DNA from: Micromonospora sp. WMMD1120
Lineage (GTDB): Bacteria > Actinomycetota > Actinomycetes > Mycobacteriales > Micromonosporaceae
Reading direction: 5' to 3'
DNA length: 64,000 bases
Assembly (NCBI RefSeq): GCF_029626235.1
Contig: NZ_JARUBO010000005.1
Span: 4,870,001 to 4,934,000, forward strand
A program made the translations under genes and the position numbers. The notes below the pieces were generated by a model that had not been told where the DNA came from, ran no database searches, and saw only the letters and a list, made by a program, of their open reading frames with translations. Position 1 is the stretch's first letter. Every line of letters starts with the position of its first letter. This document shows positions 16,249 through 24,061 of this stretch, piece by piece.

Positions 16249-18846
16249 GTGGACGAACGCTACGACAGCTACTGCGCCGCGGATCGGCTGTTCTACGACT
16301 CGCTCGGCAGCGCCGTCGCGCAGCCCGTCTTCCCGGCGGCCGAGCGGCAGGTGCCGACCGGCTGGCGTCGTGAGCCGCTCGACGACTGGCTGATCTACGC
16401 CCCGGACGGTGGCTCACTGCCCCAGCAGGGCTGGAAGATCCACATCTCGGCGGGCCTGGCGAACGCGGAGCGCGTGCTGGACGCCGTCTGGGACTACTGC
16501 GTCCCGCGCGGCCTGTCCTTCAAGTTCCTCATCGGGCCGCGCACGTTGCTCCTGCGCAACTCGAAGTACGCCGCCCGGGCCGCCAGCGGCAAGTTCATCA
16601 CCGTCTACCCGCGCGACGACGCCGAGCTGGAGCTGACCTGCAAGGAGCTCGACGAGCTGCTCGCCGGTGAGACCGGGCCGTACGTCCTCAGCGACCTCCG
16701 CTACGGCAACGGCCCGGTCTACGTGCGCTACGGCGGCTTCGCCGCCCGCTACTGTCACTCCGCCGACGGTCAGGTCGTGCCGGCCATCGAGGACGACTCC
16801 GGGGTGCTGGTCCCGGACCGCCGTGAGCCGGTCTTCCACGTGCCCTCCTGGGTCACCCTGCCGGACTTCCTCGGCCCGCACCTGGCCGCCCGCAACGACA
16901 CCAGCACCAACGAGGTGCCGTACCGGATCGAGCGGGTGATCCACTTCTCCAACGGCGGTGGCCTGTACGTGGGCAGGGACCTGCGTACCGGTGTCGAGGT
17001 GGTGTTGAAGGAGGCCCGGCCGCACGCCGGCCTGGACGCCGACGGCACCGACGCCGTCGCCCGGCTGGCCCGCGAGGCGGCGGCCCTGCGGCAACTCGCC
17101 GACCTGCCGCAGGTGCCCAGGGTGCACGACGAGTTCAGCCTCGGCGAGCACCGGTTCCTCGCGCTCGAGTTCGTCGAGGGCCGACCACTGAACAAGGTGC
17201 TCGTCGACAGGTATCCGCTCATCGACGCCGACGCGACAGACGACGACCGGGCGGCGTACGTGCGCTGGGCCCGGCACATCCACCAGCAGGTGGAGACCGT
17301 CGTCACGGCGATCCACGAGCGCGGCCTGGTCTACGGGGACCTGCACCTGTTCAACATCATGGTCCGACCGGACGACCGGATCGCCCTGGTGGACTTCGAG
17401 GTGGCCGCCCCGATCGCCGACCACCGGCGTCCCGGCCTGCGCAACCAGGGCTTCGCGGCGCCACGCGACCGGACCGGGCCGGCCGTCGACAGGTACGCCC
17501 TGGCGTGTCTGCGGCTGGCGTTGTTCCTCCCGCTGACCCAGTTGGTGCGGCTCGCCCCGACCAAGGTCGCGCACCTAGCCGACATCATCGCCGCGAACTT
17601 CCCGGTGCCGAGATCCTTCCTCACCCCGGCGGTCGAGGAGATCACCGGCGGCACGCCGGAGCCCGAGGACCAGGGCGAGATCCTGGACGCCCGGGACTGG
17701 CCCGCCACCCGGGACCGGCTGGCCACGGCGATAGTGGCCAGCGCCACCCCCGAACGGACCGACCGGCTCTTCCCCGGCGACATCGAACAGTTCCGCAGCG
17801 GCGGCCTCAACCTCGCCCACGGGGCGGCGGGAGTGCTGTACGCGCTCGACCGCAGCGGCGCCGGACGCTGGCCGGACCACGAGGACTGGCTGGTACGGCG
17901 CGCGACAGCGCCCCCGTCCGGCACCCGCTGCGGCTTCTACGACGGGCTGCACGGCGTCGCGTACGCGCTCGAACACCTCGGACGCCGGCAGGACGCGCTG
18001 GACGTGCTCGACATCTGCCTGCGCGAACCGGTGGACGGGCTCGACCACAGCCTGGCCAGCGGACTGTCCGGCGTCGCCCTCAACCTGGCCGAGATGGCCG
18101 CGCGGACCGGCGAGACACGGCTGCGCGACGCCGCGTGGCGGGTCGCCGAGCGGGTGATCGACCAACTCGCCGAGGACCCGGGCCCGGACATCAGTGGCGG
18201 ACGCAACCCGTACGCCGGCCTGACCCGTGGTCGGACCGGACCGGCGCTGCTGCTGCTGCGGCTGTACGAGCTGAGCGGCGACGACGGGCTGCTGGAGCAC
18301 GCCGCCACGGCGCTGCGCCAGGACCTGCGCCGGTGTGTGCTGCGCCCGGACGGCGCGCTGGAGGTCAACGAGGGTTGGCGGACCATGCCGTACCTGGCCC
18401 ACGGCAGCGTCGGCATCGGGCTGGTCCTCGACCAGTACCTGCGCCACCGCGCCGACGACCGGTTCGCCGAGGCCAGCGCGGGGATCCGCCGCGCGGCGCG
18501 GTCACCGTTCTACGCGCAGTCCGGTCTCTTCGCCGGACGCGCCGGCATCATCGCCTACCTCGCCGCCTCGACCGACGACGCGGACCGGCGGGAACTCGCC
18601 GCGCAGGTGGATCGGTTGAACTGGCACGCGTTGCCGTACCGGGACGGGATCGCCTTCCCCGGTGAGCAGTTGCTGCGGCTGTCCATGGACTTCGGCACCG
18701 GCACCGCCGGCGTGCTGTACGCGCTGGCCTGCGCGCGGTCCGACGAGCCGCCGGTGCTGCCCTTTCTCGCGCCCCTGCCGGGCGCGCACAGACTCCCCCG
18801 CGATCGCGGGGGCGACGTGATCGGCGAACGGAAGGAAGGGAGGTGA
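16249..18846 (+). CDS. Class III lanthipeptide synthetase (LanKC)
   Basis: The 865-residue enzyme has the three-part LanKC layout. An N-terminal phosphoSer/Thr lyase region opens with DERYDSYCAADRLFYDS, like RamC and AmfT. A Ser/Thr kinase domain follows, with VVLKEARP (K254), YGDLHLFN (catalytic D364) and LVDFE (D382). The C-terminal LanC-like cyclase (about 500-865) has seven Gly-rich repeats such as LAHGAAGVLYAL and GLHGVAYAL. The zinc-binding Cys-Cys-His/Cys of true LanC proteins is missing, which defines class III. It would phosphorylate Ser/Thr of the precursor, eliminate phosphate and form thioether (labionin/lanthionine) rings. The GTG at 16249 is chosen because the relatives start at the equivalent residue. 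The precursor gene starts five bases downstream. Confidence 0.95.
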   Translation: MDERYDSYCAADRLFYDSLGSAVAQPVFPAAERQVPTGWRREPLDDWLIYAPDGGSLPQQGWKIHISAGLANAERVLDAVWDYCVPRGLSFKFLIGPRTLLLRNSKYAARAASGKFITVYPRDDAELELTCKELDELLAGETGPYVLSDLRYGNGPVYVRYGGFAARYCHSADGQVVPAIEDDSGVLVPDRREPVFHVPSWVTLPDFLGPHLAARNDTSTNEVPYRIERVIHFSNGGGLYVGRDLRTGVEVVLKEARPHAGLDADGTDAVARLAREAAALRQLADLPQVPRVHDEFSLGEHRFLALEFVEGRPLNKVLVDRYPLIDADATDDDRAAYVRWARHIHQQVETVVTAIHERGLVYGDLHLFNIMVRPDDRIALVDFEVAAPIADHRRPGLRNQGFAAPRDRTGPAVDRYALACLRLALFLPLTQLVRLAPTKVAHLADIIAANFPVPRSFLTPAVEEITGGTPEPEDQGEILDARDWPATRDRLATAIVASATPERTDRLFPGDIEQFRSGGLNLAHGAAGVLYALDRSGAGRWPDHEDWLVRRATAPPSGTRCGFYDGLHGVAYALEHLGRRQDALDVLDICLREPVDGLDHSLASGLSGVALNLAEMAARTGETRLRDAAWRVAERVIDQLAEDPGPDISGGRNPYAGLTRGRTGPALLLLRLYELSGDDGLLEHAATALRQDLRRCVLRPDGALEVNEGWRTMPYLAHGSVGIGLVLDQYLRHRADDRFAEASAGIRRAARSPFYAQSGLFAGRAGIIAYLAASTDDADRRELAAQVDRLNWHALPYRDGIAFPGEQLLRLSMDFGTGTAGVLYALACARSDEPPVLPFLAPLPGAHRLPRDRGGDVIGERKEGR

Positions 18847-18851
18847 ACGAC

Positions 18852-18971
18852 ATGGCGCTTCTGGACCTCCAGGGCCTGGAGATGGCTCCGGCCGACCGCA
18901 CGGGTGGCGGTAGCCGGGCGAGCCTGCTGCTCTGCGGCGACAGCTCGCTCTCCGTCACGACCTGCAACTGA
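18852..18971 (+). CDS. SapB/AmfS-like class III lanthipeptide precursor, 39 aa
   Basis: The peptide has a class III leader with the LLDLQ recognition motif (residues 3-7) and a core SRASLLLCGDSSLSVTTCN (21-39). The core carries two SX2SX3C motifs: S21-S24-C28 and S31-S34-C38, each able to form one labionin or lanthionine-plus-Dha unit. From memory the core differs from Streptomyces coelicolor SapB (RamS) by only I to V in the second ring region. SapB and AmfS are surfactant-like morphogens that help aerial hyphae leave the medium. A strong GGAAGGGAGG site lies eight bases before the ATG. It lies between LanKC and the ABC exporters. No peptidase gene is seen nearby, so leader removal is likely by a general protease. 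Confidence 0.96.
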   Translation: MALLDLQGLEMAPADRTGGGSRASLLLCGDSSLSVTTCN

Positions 18972-18988
18972 TCCATCGCAAACGCGGT

Positions 18989-19018
18989 CCCTGGGTGGGC
19001 AGACGTGCCCACCCAGGG
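18989..19018. terminator. Strong hairpin between the lanthipeptide precursor and its exporter genes
   Basis: CCCTGGGTGGGCA (18989-19001) and TGCCCACCCAGGG (19006-19018) form a perfect 13-bp stem with a 4-nt loop. It lies 17 bp after the precursor stop and 25 bp before the exporter gene. It could be a partial terminator or an mRNA-stabilising 3' end that raises precursor expression over that of the transporter. Confidence 0.8.
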
Positions 19019-19043
19019 CATCCGCGTCGCACCGGGAGGACCG

Positions 19044-20774
19044 ATGCCGACGTTCCACGCGGGGGACCGCCTGCTGCGACGGACGGTCCGGGCGGGCGGC
19101 GGCTGGACCATCGGACTCGCGGCGGTCGCGCTGCTCGGCGCGGCCGCCGAACTGCTGCTACCCGCGTTCCTCGGCCGCGCCGTCGACGCCGCCCTCACCG
19201 GCGGCTCCGGTTGGTGGGCGGCATCGGCGTTCGGTCTGGTCATCGTCCTCATCAGCGTCGACACCCTCACCGACCTGGCCAGCGGGTTCGGCGCCGCGCG
19301 GGCCACCGCCGGACTGCGCCGCCACCTGCTGCGCCACCTGTTCGCAGTGGACCTGCGCGTCACCAGCCGCCATCCGGTGGGTGACCTCGTCGGGCGGCTG
19401 GTCAGCCAGGCCGCCGACGCCGGGCAGGCCGGAAACGCCGTGGTGCTCGCCGTGGTGGCGGTGCTCCCGCCGCTCGGCAGCGTCGTCGCCCTCACCATCC
19501 TGGAACCCGTCCTCGGCGTCACCCTCCTCGTCGGCCTCGGTCTGCTCGCCGTGCTCCTGCGCGCCTTCGTGACCGACGCCTCGACAGTGACCGCCGGCTA
19601 CCAACGGGTGCTCGGCGACATCGCCGGCCGACTACAGGAGTCGCTGACCGGCGCCCGGACCATCGCCGCCGCCGGCACCACCCGTCGCGAGCAGGAGCGG
19701 GTGCTGACGGCCCTGCCCGAGGTGGGTCGGCACGGCCGTCGCGGTTGGGAACTGCTCGCTCGGGCGAGCGCGCGCACCTCGGCCGTGGCGCCGCTGCTGA
19801 ACCTGAGCGTCATCGCCGTCGGGGGGTACGCCCTGACCGCCGGTTGGCTCACACCCGGTCAACTCGTCACCGCGGTCCGGTACGCGGCGCTGGGCGCCGG
19901 CCTCGGCGGTGTGCTCGCCTCGCTGAACCACCTGGTCCGCAGCCGCGCGGGAGCGCACCGGCTCGCCGAGCTGCTGGCCCAGCCCGTCACGCCGGACGGC
20001 GACGAGCCGCTCCCGCCCGGTGCCGGCGCGCTGCGGCTGCGCGGCGTCAGCGTGTACGCCGACGACGGTCGGCCCATCCTGGACCGCATCGACCTGGACG
20101 TACCGGCGGGCGCGACGGTCGCCGTCGTCGGAGCGTCCGGCGCCGGCAAGACCACGCTGGCAGCCGTGGCCGGACGGCTGCACGATCCGGACGCCGGCGA
20201 GGTGCTGCTGGACGGCGTGCCGCTGCGCCGCCTCGACCGGGCGGCCCTGCGCCGGGCCGTGGGGTACGCCTTCGACCGGCCGGTGCTGATCGGCGCGACA
20301 GTCCACGACGCCATCGGGCTGGCGATGCCGGTCGAGTCGGCGACGCCGCCCGCCGACGAGGCCGCGCCGGCCACCCCGGCGGTCCTGCGGGCGGCCCGCA
20401 TGGCGGCGGTCGCCGAGGTGGTGGACCGGTTGCCCGAGCGGTACCGCACCCCGGTGGTGGACGCGCCGTTCTCCGGGGGCGAGGCCCAACGTCTCGGCCT
20501 GGCCCGGGCGTTCGCGGCCGAGCGACTGCTCATCCTGGACGATGCGATGTCCAGCCTGGACAGCGCCACCGAGCACCGGATCACCCGGGCGGTGACCGGG
20601 CGGGGCGGTGCGCGTACCCGGCTGGTGGTCACCCACCGCACCGCGACGGCCGCGGCGGCCGACCTGGTCGCCTGGCTGGACGGCGGCCTGCTGCGGGGCG
20701 TGGCGCCACACCGGCGGCTCTGGGCGGACCCGGACTACCGGGCCGTCTTCCAACCCGCCGGCGGTGCGTCGTGA
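19044..20774 (+). CDS. Lanthipeptide ABC transporter, permease-ATPase (AmfB/RamA-like)
   Basis: The 576-residue half transporter has six N-terminal membrane helices (to about residue 300) and an ATPase domain with Walker A VGASGAGKTTL, signature FSGGEAQRLG and Walker B RLLILDDAMSSLD. The start at 19044 follows a GGGAGGA site; an upstream GTG at 19005 would add 13 residues that overlap the hairpin side. The next gene starts inside its stop codon (GTGA), so the two are coupled and would form a heterodimer. They would export the SapB-like peptide. No peptidase C39 domain is present, so it does not cut the leader. The order synthetase-precursor-ABC-ABC is that of the ram and amf operons. Confidence 0.92.
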   Translation: MPTFHAGDRLLRRTVRAGGGWTIGLAAVALLGAAAELLLPAFLGRAVDAALTGGSGWWAASAFGLVIVLISVDTLTDLASGFGAARATAGLRRHLLRHLFAVDLRVTSRHPVGDLVGRLVSQAADAGQAGNAVVLAVVAVLPPLGSVVALTILEPVLGVTLLVGLGLLAVLLRAFVTDASTVTAGYQRVLGDIAGRLQESLTGARTIAAAGTTRREQERVLTALPEVGRHGRRGWELLARASARTSAVAPLLNLSVIAVGGYALTAGWLTPGQLVTAVRYAALGAGLGGVLASLNHLVRSRAGAHRLAELLAQPVTPDGDEPLPPGAGALRLRGVSVYADDGRPILDRIDLDVPAGATVAVVGASGAGKTTLAAVAGRLHDPDAGEVLLDGVPLRRLDRAALRRAVGYAFDRPVLIGATVHDAIGLAMPVESATPPADEAAPATPAVLRAARMAAVAEVVDRLPERYRTPVVDAPFSGGEAQRLGLARAFAAERLLILDDAMSSLDSATEHRITRAVTGRGGARTRLVVTHRTATAAAADLVAWLDGGLLRGVAPHRRLWADPDYRAVFQPAGGAS

Positions 20775-22537
20775 CCGGACCCGGCGTACGGCGGGCGACC
20801 TGGCGGGCGTTGCGGTCCCGCCGGCGTGACCTTGCGGCGCTCTGCTGGTGGTCGGCGATCGAGGCGGTGCCCGCCCTGCTCTCCGGCTACCTGGTCGCCC
20901 GCGCCGTCGACGAGGGCTTTCTGGCTGGACGCCCGCTCGCCGGCCTGGCCTGGCTGGCTGCCCTCGCGGTGGCCGTGCTGGTCGGCGCCGCGGCCACCGG
21001 ACGGACCTACCGGAGACTCGGCGCCGTGGTCGAGCCGTTCCGGGACGAGCTGGTCGGTCAGGTGGTCCGGGGCGCGTTGAGCGACGCCACCGGGGCCGGC
21101 GGCCGCCCGGACAGCGCCGCGGTCGCCCGGCTGACCCACCAGGTGGAGGTCGTGCGGGACACCTTCGCCGGACTGTTGATGGTCACCCGTGGGTTCGTCT
21201 TCGCCGCCGGGGCGGCGCTGGTTGGCCTCCTCGCCCTGGCCCCGGTCGTGGCCGCGCTGGCCGCCGCGCCGCTCGTCGTCGGCCTGGCCGTGTTCCTCGC
21301 CGCGCTGCCGGCGATGGTCGGGCTCCAGCGCGCCTACGTCCGCGCCGGTGAGCGGCTCGGCCGGTCGGCGGCGGTGACGCTGGCCGGGCATCGCGACGTG
21401 GTGGCCTGCGGTGCGCGCGAACGCGTCACCGCGGAACTGGACCGTCAGGTGGCGGCGCAGGCCGCCGCGGAACGCGCCCTCGCCCGGATGGCGGCGATCC
21501 GCAGCCTCAGCCTGGGCATCGGCGGCTGGGTGCCGCTGGTGGTACTGCTCTCGGCCGCCCCGTGGCTGGTCGACCGGGGGCTGACCGCCGGCGCGGTGCT
21601 GGGCGCGCTGATCTACGTCTCCACCGGGCTGCAACCGGCCCTGCACACCCTGGTGCAGGGCCTCGGTGGTGGCGGCCTCCGCTACGCGGTCACGCTGGAG
21701 AACCTGCTACGTGGCTACCCGCCGCCCGACGCCGCGTCCCGGCCCGACCCCGGCACCGCACGCCCCGGCACCGCTCCGCCGGGCCGCTGCCCGGCCGTCG
21801 AGGTCCGGGAGGTGACCTTCGGGTACGGTCCGCGCGCCCGACCCGTCCTGCGGAACTTCTCCATGACCCTGGCCGACGGCGAGCACCTCGCAGTGGTCGG
21901 CCCGAGCGGCGTCGGGAAGTCCACACTGGCCGCGCTGATCGCCGGCCTGGTGCCGCCACAGGCCGGCACGGTACGCCTGGGCGGCACGACAACCGCCGAC
22001 GCGTCGCCGGCCGCCCTCGCCCGGCTACGGGTGGTGGTGCCGCAGGAGGCGTACGTCTTCAGTGGCCGCCTCGCCGACAATCTCCGCTATCTCCGGCCGG
22101 GAGCGGACGACGACACCGTGCAGAACGCCCTCGACGTCCTCGGCGCGCGTCCGCTGGCAACCCGGCTGGGCGGCCTGGACGCGCCGGTCACGCCGGCCCT
22201 CCTCTCCGCCGGCGAACGGCAGCTCATCGCGGCGACCCGGGCCTGGCTGGCCCCCGCCCCACTGGTGCTCCTCGACGAGGCGACCTGCCACCTGGACCCG
22301 GCATTGGAGGCGACGGTCGAGGATGCCTTCGCCGCGCGACAGGGCACCCTCGTGGTGGTCGCGCACCGGATCACCTCCGCGCTGCGGGCCCGTCGGGTGC
22401 TGGTCATGGACGGCGACGATCCGGTGCTGGGCACGCACCAGGAGTTGCTGAGCCGCTCGACCACATACCGGCTGCTCGTCGGCTGCTGGGACGACAGGTC
22501 GGCGCCGCAGCGGGCGGTGCCGGCGCGGCCGGGCTGA
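20771..22537 (+). CDS. Lanthipeptide ABC transporter, permease-ATPase (AmfA/RamB-like)
   Basis: The 588-residue protein is the partner half transporter. It has six membrane helices, then Walker A VGPSGVGKSTL, a slightly unusual signature LSAGERQLI (the second position is A instead of G) and Walker B PLVLLDEATCHLDP. The GTG start overlaps the TGA of the upstream gene. It converges on the first response regulator gene with a gap of only 29 bp. With the upstream gene it would form the export machine for the lanthipeptide. The altered signature loop suggests the two ATP sites may not be equal, which is common in heterodimeric exporters. Confidence 0.92.
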   Translation: MTGPGVRRATWRALRSRRRDLAALCWWSAIEAVPALLSGYLVARAVDEGFLAGRPLAGLAWLAALAVAVLVGAAATGRTYRRLGAVVEPFRDELVGQVVRGALSDATGAGGRPDSAAVARLTHQVEVVRDTFAGLLMVTRGFVFAAGAALVGLLALAPVVAALAAAPLVVGLAVFLAALPAMVGLQRAYVRAGERLGRSAAVTLAGHRDVVACGARERVTAELDRQVAAQAAAERALARMAAIRSLSLGIGGWVPLVVLLSAAPWLVDRGLTAGAVLGALIYVSTGLQPALHTLVQGLGGGGLRYAVTLENLLRGYPPPDAASRPDPGTARPGTAPPGRCPAVEVREVTFGYGPRARPVLRNFSMTLADGEHLAVVGPSGVGKSTLAALIAGLVPPQAGTVRLGGTTTADASPAALARLRVVVPQEAYVFSGRLADNLRYLRPGADDDTVQNALDVLGARPLATRLGGLDAPVTPALLSAGERQLIAATRAWLAPAPLVLLDEATCHLDPALEATVEDAFAARQGTLVVVAHRITSALRARRVLVMDGDDPVLGTHQELLSRSTTYRLLVGCWDDRSAPQRAVPARPG

Positions 22538-22566
22538 GGCGACGCCGACCCGCCACGCGACGGCGC

Positions 22567-23142
22567 TCAGATCCAGCCCGCCTCACCGGCTATCCGTACC
22601 GCCTCCACCCGGGTCCGCGCGCCCACCTTGCGGGTGATGCGGGCGAGATGGTTGCGAACGGTGCCCCGGGAGAGCTTGAGCGACAGTGCCACCTCCGCGA
22701 CCGGCGCTCCGGCCGCCGTCAACGTCAGGACCTCCGTCTCGCGGCTGGTCAACGGTCCGTCGGAGCGCAGCGCCGCGACGACGAGTTCGGCGTCGAGCAC
22801 CGGTTCCCGACGGGCGAGCCGACGGATTCCGTCGATGACCCGCTGCGGGGCCGTGTCGCTGCGCAGCATCCCGACCATGCGGCTGGCGCAGGGCAGTCTG
22901 CGCAGCCCTCGGGCGCGATGCGGATGCGCCAACACCAGGACGGGACACGCGCCGGGGGTGAACCCCTCGACGAGATCCAGGTCGGCCACGACCACGTCGG
23001 GGCGTTGGTCGCGCACGGCCGCGGGGACCTCGTCGGCACGGTCCACCTTCGCCACCACGTGGATGTCGTCCTCGGCGGCGAGGACGAACGACAGCGCGCC
23101 CAACACCAGGGCGCCGTCCAGGGCAAGCAGCGTACGGATCAC
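22567..23142 (-). CDS. NarL-type response regulator near the lanthipeptide operon (RamR/AmfR-like), incomplete acidic pocket
   Basis: The 191-residue protein has a receiver-like domain and a C-terminal LuxR helix-turn-helix (LTSRETEVLTLTAAGAPVAE through LSRGTVRNHLARITRKVGAR). The Asp at the usual phosphorylation site is kept (VVVADLDL, D54), but the acidic pair near the N-terminus is reduced to a single Asp in LLALDGAL. RamR and AmfR are likewise atypical regulators that activate their lanthipeptide operons. The GTG start at 23142 has a GGGAAGG site; earlier in-frame codons lack one. No sensor kinase is encoded nearby. It lies in the same direction as, and just downstream of, a second related regulator, so duplication is likely. 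Confidence 0.85.
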   Translation of the reverse strand: MIRTLLALDGALVLGALSFVLAAEDDIHVVAKVDRADEVPAAVRDQRPDVVVADLDLVEGFTPGACPVLVLAHPHRARGLRRLPCASRMVGMLRSDTAPQRVIDGIRRLARREPVLDAELVVAALRSDGPLTSRETEVLTLTAAGAPVAEVALSLKLSRGTVRNHLARITRKVGARTRVEAVRIAGEAGWI

Positions 23143-23262
23143 GGTGAACCTTCCCGTACTCCGGCGGCGATCACTCAACGTCAAAATTCAAACACGCGCG
23201 CGGCGGGTCCGCACGGCGAGGGCGGCGGGCCGGGACAGGTCGCCCGCCCCGCCGCCCGGCGG

Positions 23263-23868
23263 CTACAACCAGCCGTTACGCCGTGCGTGCCAGACCGCTT
23301 CCGACCGGTTCCGGGCACCGGTCTTGCGCAGGATCATCGACAGATGGTTGCGCACCGTGCCGTGCGCCAGAAAAAGGCGGCAGGCGATCTCCTTCAGGGG
23401 TGAGCCCTCGGCGGCCATCCGCAGCACGTCCATCTCCCGGGGAGTGAGCGGGATCTCCGGCGGACTCAGCGCCGCCACCGCGGCGGCCGGGTCGATCGCC
23501 CGTTCGCCGGTGGCGAGCGCCCGGATCGCCCGTACCAACTCCTCCAACGAACTCTCCTTGCCGACCAGACCGCGCGCTCCGGCGGCCAGCGCCGCCTCCA
23601 CCAGGGCCGGACTCCAGCGTGGGCTCATCGCCAACACCGCGGCGTGCGGCGCCTCGACGCCAATCCTGGCCACCATCTCCACCGGGTCGGGCAGTTCCGG
23701 CGTCAGCGCCAGCACCACCACCTGCGGGCGGTGCCGCCGGACCACAGTCAACAACTCGCCGACGCCGTCGACGTCGGCGACCACCTCCATGTCCTCCTCT
23801 CCTGACAGCGCGGCGCAGAGCGCACCACGCAGCAAACCCATGTCCTCAGCGACCACAACGTGGATCAC
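23263..23868 (-). CDS. NarL-type regulator lacking the phosphorylation Asp (RamR-like)
   Basis: The 201-residue protein has an acidic pair near its N-terminus (VVVAEDMGLLRGAL), a conserved Ser and Lys (AMSPRW, LVGKES), and a C-terminal LuxR-type domain (LTPREMDVLRMAAEGSPLKE, FLAHGTVRNHLSMILRKTGA). At the usual phospho-acceptor site the sequence is VVVLALTPE, with Ala or Leu in place of Asp, so it cannot be phosphorylated there. The start is the second of two adjacent GTG codons (23868), which has the better spacing from GGAG. It lies upstream of and parallel to the other regulator. It probably acts by dimerisation or ligand binding rather than phosphorylation. Confidence 0.85.
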   Translation of the reverse strand: MIHVVVAEDMGLLRGALCAALSGEEDMEVVADVDGVGELLTVVRRHRPQVVVLALTPELPDPVEMVARIGVEAPHAAVLAMSPRWSPALVEAALAAGARGLVGKESSLEELVRAIRALATGERAIDPAAAVAALSPPEIPLTPREMDVLRMAAEGSPLKEIACRLFLAHGTVRNHLSMILRKTGARNRSEAVWHARRNGWL

Positions 23869-24061
23869 CACGTCTCTCCGATCTCGGGTGCGCGTCACGA
23901 CGGCGGCGACCCGGATCAACCACGGGCTCGCCGGAGCCGGTCGTGCGCGACGGACGGACGGGTATCGGTCACCGCGCCGCCACGATGGCGGGCGCGGGCA
24001 CCGATCGACCACGCCAGCGGGTGGAGCCGGCCTGGCGGCCACCCGGGGACGTTGGCCCGCC

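Noticed and set aside
18843..18971. GTG at 18843 as the start of the lanthipeptide precursor
   Set aside because: It is in frame, but it lies inside the GGGAGG ribosome-binding site; the ATG at 18852 has the right spacing and gives the family leader.
22538..22566. Bidirectional terminator between the exporter and regulator genes
   Set aside because: CTGAG and CTCAG arms are present, but the stem is imperfect; not strong enough to annotate.
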